A stretch of 64,000 bases of DNA from positions 7,626,610 to 7,690,609 of the forward strand of contig OY986974.1 of the NCBI GenBank assembly GCA_963920575.1, read 5' to 3'. The notes under the pieces were generated by a model, which was not told the origin of the DNA, ran no database searches, and was given only the letters and a program-made list of their open reading frames with translations. The first letter of the stretch is position 1; the number at the start of each line of letters is the position of its first letter. The DNA comes from Narthecium ossifragum (lineage: Eukaryota > Streptophyta > Magnoliopsida > Dioscoreales > Nartheciaceae). A program made the position numbers and the translations under genes. Positions 55,697-64,000 of the stretch are shown here, one piece after another.

Positions 55697-58600
55697 ATGG
55701 ATCCTTCTCAGCAGCAGCAGCAGTGGATGCAGCCCCAACAACAACCCCAAGCTTGGCCGGCGTCCGGCGGGGCGACCACTGCCGCCCCTCCGTCCTACCA
55801 CCAGCCCACCTCCATTGAGGAGATTAGAACCCTATGGATAGGCGACCTCCAGTACTGGGTCGAGGAGAGCTATCTCCATAGTTGCTTCGCCCACACCGGC
55901 GAAGTACTCCTCTCCTCCTCCATGCTGCTCGTGATTCTTTCTAGGGTTTGAAGCGATGTTGATAGAGTGTTTTTGGTTATTATTTCAGTGGTCTCGACCT
56001 TTTTATGGATTCTTAGGGTTTTCCGACATTCTAGGGTTACTATTGGTTGATTTAATGTGTGAATGTACCTGCTGTTGAATAGGTACTAGTTTTAGAGCCT
56101 GCTCAATGAGTCGTTTAATGCTTCGAGATCAAACTTATGGCCACAGTGAAACATTCTTTTCAAATGCTAATTACTATGTTCAGTTGATAAAGTGGAGAAC
56201 TATGATCGATTCAATGGTCAAGTGCTGAATTCTGGTCTTATTTTGTCTTTTGGGAATTTGGGATGAAGTTGCAAGTTTTATATGCAAATCTTTCTTTTTT
56301 TGAGTTATTAGACTTTATCAGGTTATGAGGCTCTGTTCACTCGTAAACATCTAATTTCTCATAGAGTTCGTCATGTAAGACCAATTCTTTTCCCAAATAT
56401 AGGTACTGTCGATAAAGATCATACGCAACAAGATTACTGGACTCCCTGAAGGATACGGATTTGTAGAATTTGTTTCACATCAAGCCGCAGAGAGAATTCT
56501 GCAGACATATAATGGAACACCAATGCCTGGAACAGAGCAGTTGTTTAGGTTGAATTGGGCTTCTTTTGGCATTGGAGAAAGGCGTCCTGAAGCTGGGCCA
56601 GATCATTCCATTTTTGTAGGGGACTTGGCACCTGATGTAACGGATTACTTGTTGCAAGAGACCTTCAGAACCCATTATCCATCAGTTCGGGGCGCCAAGG
56701 TTGTAACTGATCCCAGTACAGGGCGTTCTAAGGGATACGGGTTTGTTAAATTTGCTGATGAAAGTGAAAGAAATCGTGCCATGACTGAAATGAATGGTGC
56801 ATATTGCTCAACAAGGCCTATGCGTATCAGTGCAGCCACGCCTAAAAAATCGACAGGGGTTCAGCAGCAATATCCAACTGCAAAAGGTAGTATCTAATCC
56901 AGAGCTAACACAATTGACTTAATCAGAGTCTTCGGTATGTGTAACTTTTGGTTTCAGTGTCACTTTTGAAGTTCGTGCAGGTTTTGGGTTTTATCCATAT
57001 AGCAGTTCATTGTCTTTTTTTTTCATTCTTAATTATTTTTTTAGTTCCTTATTGCAAGTCAATAGATTTACACTATCTGACAGAGCAAACTAACCTGCTC
57101 TAGTAAGAATGCATTATTAGGCATACACTACAGCTAGAAACATTTAATTTGTTTAGAGCTTGGTTGAAATAAGATAGGACATGGGAGTTGTAGCCCCCAT
57201 GGATAAAGTGCTTTACGATCTATTAGCAGCTTTGCATGCAGCAATTTTATTTATTATAAGTGGCATGACTATCGTCTATGTTTTATATCTGAGTCCTATG
57301 AACCTCTAAACTTAGAAGTTTATGATTTGACAGCTGCTGTATATCCTGCATCGACTTATACTGCAATGCAATTGCCACCAGTTCCGCCAGATAACGATAT
57401 TACTAATACAACTGTAAGTTGGTATATATTTCCCATTGCTTGGAACACTTTTGTGCTTGCATTTTATTCTGTTGTCATTTTTTCAGATTTTTGTTGGCGG
57501 GTTAGACCCTAATGTTGGGGAGGAGGAATTGAAGCAGATCTTTGCCCAGTTTGGAGAGCTTATCTATGTTAAGATCCCTGCTGGAAAAGGATGTGGCTTT
57601 GTGCAGTTTGGTGCTAGGTAATTAGATGCTGTGGAGTTTATATTTTTGGCTTTCATATGAGAGAAATATAAGCCCAAACTAATGATTAAATATCTAAGCT
57701 CCAATAGTTGCTACTACTTGGTTTCTTTGGTATGGGATTGCAGTGCTGTGCTTGCAAGGTTCATGACACATGTTTCACATTGTGCTTTTTACCCTTTTTT
57801 GCTACTCTATAGGCTGCAAAGACTGTTCTATTGTGTTGTGCCCACAATACCTAGTGATGTCCTAAATCCTAAGCATATGGCCTGGGTGCATAATACATAA
57901 CTATTGGCTTAAATTAGTGTACCTAGTCTTGACTCTGGTTCAGAAATAGGTTCTATCTTTTCCTACGACTCCATGATCATGTTGAGGATATGAAGGGCTA
58001 TAATGATATTTTTCTTCAGGTTCTTTGACATCACCTTTTCTTTATTTCACTTGCCTCAGGGCATCTGCTGAAGAAGCAATACAGAGGATGCATGGCACAA
58101 TGATTGGTCAGCAAATTGTGAGACTCTCATGGGGCAGAAGTCCTACAAGCAAACAGGTAAATATGAGGACTTAGGCCATCAGCTTATGTGCATACTTAAT
58201 CAAGATAGATTGCTTCATACTTCGTTGTTAATTGTTATGAGTCCCTTTCCCTTGACTGTATTGTGGCTATCATTGTCCCTTCTGTATTATGAAAGTTGAA
58301 GTATGTTAAATCCTTATAGCTGGAACTTGACTGTGTTTCCTAATGTTTTGAAATCATTAGCCGCTAGGCTGGTGGATGATGGTCCACCCACCTCCTAGGT
58401 GTGTCGGGACGATGCTTGGATTTAAATACACTCTACTAAACATCTAGTTCTATATGAACAGATGTAATTACTGTTGCATATTGTTTGTGCACATAACCAT
58501 CAGAAACTATTCAGGATCCTTGCTAGTGATTCTATTCTTTCTCAAACTCACAAGGAACTATCGGCTGAAAATAGCAGTACTTGAGTGTTGAACTAAGGTA

Positions 58601-60147
58601 TCGGGATTTGGTTTGGTACGATGCTTACATGTCAATCAACTATTTTTCAGGATCCTTCTGTCGTATATGGACAAGCAGATCCTAACCAGTGGGCAAGTGC
58701 ATACTATGGCTATGGGTATGATCCGTACTCGTATGGAGCTGCTCAAGATCCATCTTTGTATGCATATGGCACATATGCAGGATATGGACAATATCCTCAA
58801 CAGGTAAGAAATGCGTAAACATTTAAGTACTTCAGATCCTTTCTATTCTTCTGTTCTTTAGACCTAGAAATGGTGAAAGTTTTTTGTTGAAAAAAGTATC
58901 TTTAGTGCAGTCTAGCCAGACCTTGTATCCTCATTTAATATGCCAACTTTTTGCGTTTATTCTTGAAACTTTTGTCCTTGTTTTCTGCTTTTATTAACAG
59001 AATAAGCAATGTATATCAAAGTTTTGAAAGAGAAACCTGGCAACTTCTTGGAGTATCATTTAGGAAAGAAAGCTCAATTTGGAAACAAGTGTTATCCAAA
59101 GAAGTAAATACTCTGTCTGTTGAAGGGAAAAGATCTGATGACTGTGTTTCCTTCTTCCCAGTAACTATGCATTCAACATGTAGTTGCAAGTCTCCTTACA
59201 GTGTTAAGTTTTCATAAAATTATCTTTTAAATTTTTATTCTCATGGAGCCTTTTATTTTCACACAATTTCAGAGGGAAGTATTTTAGAGGAATTAAATGG
59301 ATTAATTTTTTTTGTAGGTTTTGTTCCTTGCATGTTCTCTTGATTATCTTAAATGTAACCAGTTTTTATCTTCAAAGTAAATCATGCTAGTAGTAGACAA
59401 TTATGGCCTTTGGTTCAAATAAAAAATCGGAAAAAATACTTCTGAAAGGCTTGCATGATTTTTGATGATTAGACTATTCTTGCAATCCTAAGGTTGAGGT
59501 TGGGAGAAAACGGAATGTCCTGCTAAGTGGTTTAGCACTAACTATTGACTTTGCTCTCTTTTTGGAATCTTGTAAATAATGTGTGGCTGATCCAGGTTAT
59601 CACATTAAATGCTTTAATTCCACATAGAACAGATTGCAAACTCTTTTCATGTCATGTAATAAATTCGGATTTGGTAGGCCTGCTCAAGTCTTTAGATGTT
59701 TACTTTCTGTGTGTGTATCAACACTTGCTCTTTGATGTTGGTTTCCTTGCTAATTTCGGGATCAACAAAACAAAAAAAAGCAGGATACATGTTAGCAGTT
59801 TATGCTTTCAAGATAACTATATTCTACGGGGGTTGGAACTTGCATTCTGAACTGTTTGCTCAATTTTAGGTTGAAGGTGGTCCAGAAATGTCACCTATGG
59901 TTGGTGCAGTTCCAACTGCAGAGCAACAGAGTGAACCATATGATCCATTGACCATTCCCGATGCTGACAAGTTAGTACATAGCCTCATTCTACATCTTTT
60001 ATGAGCATCCAATCCTCTTTATACGTGCCTAATGTATCTTTGTTTCATTGTCTTAGGTTGAATGCTGCTTATCTTGCTGTTCATGGAAGCACCATGTTAG
60101 GAAGGCCTTTATGGTTGAAAACCTCAGGGCTGTCGCAACCAGCATAA
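55697..60147 (+). CDS. RBP45: RBP45/47-like RNA-binding protein, three RRMs
   Basis: This is a nuclear oligouridylate/poly(A)-binding hnRNP-like protein of the RBP45/RBP47 family. Exons are 55697-55903, 56403-56886, 57334-57413, 57487-57617, 58060-58156, 58651-58803, 59870-59970 and 60057-60147, all GT/AG, joining to 447 residues with no break. The N-terminus is Gln-rich (MDPSQQQQQWMQPQQQ). RRM1 is at about 44-122 (RNP2 LWIGDL 46-51, RNP1 GYGFVEF 86-92), RRM2 at about 138-215 (IFVGDL, RNP1 GYGFVKF 180-186) and RRM3 at about 258-328 (IFVGGL, GCGFVQF 292-298). A Tyr/Gly-rich tail (YYGYGYDPYSYG) follows, and the protein ends GLSQPA. RBP45 proteins are typically 390-430 residues, so the length is normal to slightly long. 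Introns are short and free of obvious transposons. The start is the first ATG of the Gln-rich exon. Confidence 0.96.
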
Positions 60148-60700
60148 CTTTATATATTGGTTAAATGGCGCAAATGGTCGACTCTTATCCTTTGGTTCAG
60201 AGATATTACGAACTGAGAAGCTTGGATCAAGCATCCTTTCAAGCCTAGATTTATTTTACTTCCTGGCGTTGTATCTCTCCAGTCAGTGTCTACATGCCGA
60301 GAAAATTTTGCTGCTACTAGTCTAGCTGCAAAATAGAGCTTTGCTCTTTTATGAGATCTTAAATTCTGTTTCTATTAATCTTCTTAAAGTTAAAGTACAC
60401 TATTAAGCCAGAACTCATTCTTTTTTGTCCTTGTCAAAATGATGTTTTTTTGTGTGATTAGATGAGCCTAAAAAGGCTATCCTTGTCAAAATGATGCTAG
60501 CCAATTTAATCTTGCCTAAGAAGGCTGCTTGTGATTCTTCCATGCGTTGGCAGGTTTGATGCTCTTTATTCCCGGGAAAGTTCAAGTTCTTATAACTTCT
60601 GCTTGTGTTTGCAATACCTCTGAGAGTTGAGCTTCTAGTCTTTCATCATGCGAGGCTAGCCAAAGTTACCTGCAAACCAAAGATACTATAACTTCTGTTT
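60148..60700 (+). other. 3' UTR of the RBP gene and spacer
   Basis: T-rich sequence with no further coding. I could not identify a definite AATAAA signal. A short duplicated phrase TCCTTGTCAAAATGATG (60,429 and 60,480) is present. Confidence 0.45.
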
Positions 60701-61740
60701 GTGTTTGGGCCTACTGCGGACAATATCACTATGTGGGAACGGGCTATTACAATTGGTATCATAGTGACTCTCTTATTGTGGGATGTACATGAGAACGTGT
60801 CCCTTAGTGGGAAAGAATGGGGTGAGAGGAGGGATTTTTTAGTCTCATATCGCACATTGGATAGGGAGAAGATCTTGAATGGAGTTATATAGTGCGGGTA
60901 TTTCTATCATAGTGTGAGACCTTTTAAGCAAAATCATGTGGGTCAGTAGCGTCCAAAGCGGACAATATCATATTATGTGGGGCTGAGTTGTTCTAGTATA
61001 ATGGCCTCGACCCAAGATGCCCTAAGTCCGTGGGCCAAGGCCCAGGCAAAAAGGGTGAGGGGAATGATTCTTTGATCCCACATCGTATAGGGAGAAGATC
61101 ATGAACGGATTACTGTGCGGGCCAGTGGGCTCAAATCGGACAATATCACATTATATGGGGCTTGGGTGTTACAATTGGTATCAGAGCGGCTCCGCTACTT
61201 TGGTGTGGGATGCACACGTCCCACATCGAATAAGGAGAAGGAACTAAACGGATTTATATAGCGCTGGTATTCATATCTTAGTGTGAGGCCTTTTGAGTAA
61301 AACCGTGCATGGCAGTAGAGCTCAAAGCTAACAATATCACATTATGTGGGGCCGGGCTATTACAATATAATGACCTCGGCCGAAGATGCCCTGAGCGCGT
61401 GGGCCAAGGCTCAGTCAAGAGGGGTGAGAGGAGGGATTGTTTAATCCTACATCGGATAGGGAGAAGATCATAAACTAATTTATATAGCGCCGGTGTTCCT
61501 ATTATAATGTGAGGCCTTTTGAACTAAAGTGTGCGGGCTAGTAGGCCCGAAACAGACAATAGCACACTATGTGGGGCTGGACTGTTACGATTGGTATCAG
61601 AGTGACTCTGCTATTCTGGTGTGGGTTGTACATCTAGTCCCTATCCGAGGAGAAGATCCTGATTGGATTTATATATCACCGGTGTTCCCACATTGAATAG
61701 GGAGAAGATCATGATTGAATTTATATAACAAAACCGTTTG
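60701..61740 (+). mobile_element. TRIM-like tandem array of short LTRs with tRNA-Met-type PBS
   Basis: The phrase ATTGGTATCAGAG or ATTGGTATCATAG, the usual initiator-Met-tRNA primer site, occurs at about 60,753, 61,174 and 61,600, each after a TGTTACA or TATTACA end. Blocks CACATCG.ATAGGGAGAAGATC, GTGTGAGGCCTTTTGA and ACAATATCACATTATGTGGG recur about every 180-240 bp. A purine-rich AAGGGTGAGGGG precedes LTR-like starts at about 61,060 and 61,425. This fits terminal-repeat retrotransposons in miniature arranged in tandem. Individual LTR limits are approximate. Confidence 0.72.
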
Positions 61741-61744
61741 CATG

Positions 61745-63150
61745 CCTACTTGTTGATCTTTTGGTTTTGATAGTTTTGAAACTTTATAGTTTTGCATGTA
61801 CTTGAAGCCTTTATATGTTTAATGAAAAATTACTTTTCTGAATTGAATGATATATATCTATATAATTGAAGGTTGTATGAAAGTTAAATTAATACTCAAA
61901 TGTTATATTTTTTCTTTCTATACAAAAAGGTGGATATGTCAAATTTTGAGTTTTCAAGCTTTTAGGCTTCTAATCAAGCTTATTATATCCTCATAGTGAC
62001 ATATGACATGTATGCATAAGAAGATTTTATTTTAAAACAGATTTTATGTGAAAAATGGATGCACAGATTAAGGGGGAGCCTTTGATGTTTATCATCATAA
62101 TTAAAAGGGTTTGTCATCATAAAAAAAGGAGAGATTGTTGACTCTAACCTTGTTTTGATGATGTCAATATGTGTATGATGATAAAAGCAATGATGTTACA
62201 TATATATATCCCTTAATTTGGAACTCTTTAAATTCATTTTTTTTATTTTTTATTACTTACGGTCGATGTCAAGATCGACCGTGAGATGGCACAGTTAATG
62301 GTCAAGACATGGTTATTTTGGAGCAATCCTGACGGTCTATCCAAGCATCGACCCTGGATGCATCATTTCCTCACAGAGGATGATGTTCGATACGAAGATT
62401 GACCGTAAAGACTAGACGGTTGATGCAATGGATGATCCAGGCTATTTTTTAGCGCGACAGATGATGAGACGGTCGATGAACCGGTCGACCTTGAAGACTG
62501 GATGGTTGATAAAATCGATGATCCATGCTATTTTTTAGCGCTACAGATGATGTGATGGTCTATTCATGGATCAACTGTCAGCATGTGCAGAGTCAAAAAT
62601 ATAGCCGTTGGAGAAAAATTAAATAACTATTCGGAGCTAATTTTGGAGGCTTTGAAGCACAATTATCAGAAGGAAGATGTTGTAAACTTGTGTAACAACT
62701 AAGGTGATTATTTGTTTATATTTGAGCAAATTTATGTTTCATTTTCCTCATTTTTGAGAGCTTTAACATTTATAAAACTACTTCAAGTCGTGACGTAGAT
62801 TTTGAGAGAATTTAAGAGAGACTTGGAAGATACCCAAGAGATCTTGCTAGATGATTGTAAGGTTGCCAAGCACCCGGAAACTTGGTTGAAAATATTGTAA
62901 AAGTTCTTGTAACTAGTGAAATATCAAAGAGTACATTGAGTGAAATGAACGTAGACAAAGAGTTGGGTCGAGCCACTATAAATTCAGTGCACGCTCTCTA
63001 ACCCTTCTCCGATCCTTTGCTTGTTTAATTTACTTTTCATTTCATTTACAAGCATTCAAGAATTTTAGACTCATCCTACCTAGGTTTTCCATTATCGACT
63101 TATCGAAAAAGATCCAATTCATCCCCCCTCTTGGACTTTCAATTTCATCT
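61745..63150 (+). mobile_element. 3' end and LTR of a SIRE-like Copia element
   Basis: AGGGGGAGCCTTTGATG and then a purine tract AAAAAAAGGAGAGA precede TGTTGACTC at 62136. That is the arrangement at the 3' LTR start of plant SIRE/Maximus-type Copia elements, as is the following TTTTGATGATGTCAAT. A TATA-like CTATAAATTC lies at about 62,977, and AATTCATCCCCCCTCTTGG lies near the right end (63,117-63,137). The right end is estimated. No pol sequence remains. Confidence 0.65.
62268..62580. repeat. ACGGTCGAT...ATCGACCGT palindromes in the SIRE-like LTR
   Basis: Units include ACGGTCGATGTCAAGATCGACC-GT (62,261-62,283), GACGGTCGATGAACCGGTCGACC at about 62,470, and decayed forms with GATGGTTGAT or GACGGTCTATCC. 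Six to eight units lie in 310 bp, near the left of the LTR. They are the same type as in LTR C1 and LTR E. Confidence 0.82.
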
Positions 63151-63541
63151 TATACGAGTCAATTTGACACGTATCGTTATGAGGGTTTGACTCGTGACCT
63201 TGACCGCCTTTATTCGGGTTGGGGAAGTCTCATGTAACGATGGCGTGACGGAGAAGAGGGTAGGTGGAAGGGAAGCTAAGGTTAGGGTTAGGGTTTTGGA
63301 GGCTGGAGATGATGATGATGGGGAAGAGGAAGGAGGGAAGGAAGGAAGGTTACTAGGGATGCGGCTGACGAGGCATATAGTCGGGCAGCGGTAAGCCACC
63401 GTTGGGACGCGGTTTGGGCTGCGATCCTTACAGCAGGTGCCAGTGGCGCCGGGCCGAAGGAGAAGAAGGGCGGTCGGCCGATTGGGAGAGAAGGAAGGAG
63501 AGAGTAGGGAAGAGAAAGAAAGGGGGCAGCTTGGTCAGCCC
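63151..63541. other. GA-rich interval with telomere-like motif, no recognised gene
   Basis: It contains GGTTAGGGTTAGGGTTTTGG at about 63,279-63,298, similar to telobox sequences common in plant leaders, followed by GAAGGAGGGAAGGAAGG tracts. Open frames on both strands have no domain. Confidence 0.4.
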
Positions 63542-64000
63542 TATCACACCCCGACCCAGAAAACCCATTCGGATTAGGGCGTGAGCCAACCCTTAACTAT
63601 TCAATTCATCCCGTGGTGCACAGTTACAAATTTCACAACTAATTTAAACGATTCAATCATCAAGTTATATTATAATTAAGTAACTGGTACAAACCTCTAT
63701 TAGCATTAAATAATAATACAATAATGATACAACTCTGGTAAGTACAAATATCTCTATCAATTTACAACATAATCTTTCAAATACAACAATTTTGATTACA
63801 AGTAGATTCTTCCTCGAATTTGATAAATTATACATCAAGATTTACAATTGTAAATAAAATTATAAGTAAATCGGAGAGAGATGCTTCGAAGATGACTCCT
63901 CAAACTCACGCACCATCAAGAGAAAGACCACATCCAGTGTTGTAACCACATGACAAGGGAACCGCACCTGTACCTACAAACGCAACATGGATAGGTGTGA
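63542..64000 (-). mobile_element. Start of another TGTGAGGACC-family LTR (copy F), runs off the window
   Basis: It begins TATCACACCCCGACCC then AGAAAACCCATTCGG and GGGCGTGAG, the minus-oriented end shared with copies at 12,868, 40,820 and 41,378. Near the window end ACCTGTACCTACAAACGC and ATAGGTGTGA correspond to the block CACCTGCAAACGCAGCCCGG of copy C1. The other end lies beyond base 64,000. Confidence 0.75.

Noticed and set aside
63279..63298. Interstitial telomere repeat
   Set aside because: Only two to three partial GGTTAGG units are present, shorter than an interstitial telomere; more like a telobox or chance.

Overview
This is nuclear DNA from a flowering plant. The coding genes have many short exons with GT/AG introns, the recognisable proteins are plant families (LPAT2-type acyltransferase, RBP45/47-type RNA-binding protein, neprosin, zinc-finger homeodomain, arogenate dehydratase, SYP1-type syntaxin), and most of the window is transposon in transposon. 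The very GC-rich coding fragments of the dehydratase, syntaxin and SCC4-like pieces fit a commelinid monocot; this is an inference, not a species call.

Only two genes look intact. An LPAT2-like gene runs leftward from about 12.0 kb and leaves the window at base 1 after eight exons (247 codons). An RBP45/47-like gene runs rightward from 55,697 to 60,147 in eight exons (447 residues). Everything else that resembles a protein is a pseudogene, a captured fragment or a transposon gene: a disrupted unrecognised gene divergent from LPAT2 (12.8-15.7 kb), a neprosin pseudogene (16.3-16.9 kb), an intron-containing RPN1 proteasome-subunit pseudogene (20.9-22.5 kb), a mosaic of dehydratase, ZF-HD and syntaxin fragments (23.5-27.8 kb), and an SCC4/MAU2 fragment (30.3-30.6 kb).

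The layout is: 0-12 kb LPAT2 with intron insertions (an hAT-like element with a perfect 8-bp target duplication, an LTR-like block, a gag fragment); 12-20 kb the disrupted divergent gene, neprosin fragment, a 138-bp tandem array and a 22-bp minisatellite; 20-28 kb the RPN1 pseudogene and a probable Pack-MULE; 28-34 kb MITEs, a large fold-back element and the SCC4 fragment; 33.77 to about 55.4 kb a degenerate Mutator-like element of the Kaonashi type (Ulp1-like protease gene on +, MURA/SWIM transposase on -), expanded by nested LTRs, a MITE and a second fold-back element; 55.7-60.2 kb the RBP gene; 60.7-64 kb a TRIM-like tandem LTR array, the 3' end of a SIRE-like Copia element, and the start of another LTR.

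Two observations stand out. First, apparently unrelated LTR families and an hAT-like element carry internal arrays of short TCGA- or CCGG-centred palindromes, each copy having its own variant. Second, the large MULE and the Pack-MULE 6 kb to its left share terminal-repeat blocks at matching spacing, so the first could have mobilised the second. Several nested insertions were delimited by target-site duplications, and removing three of them in thought rejoins a host reading frame.
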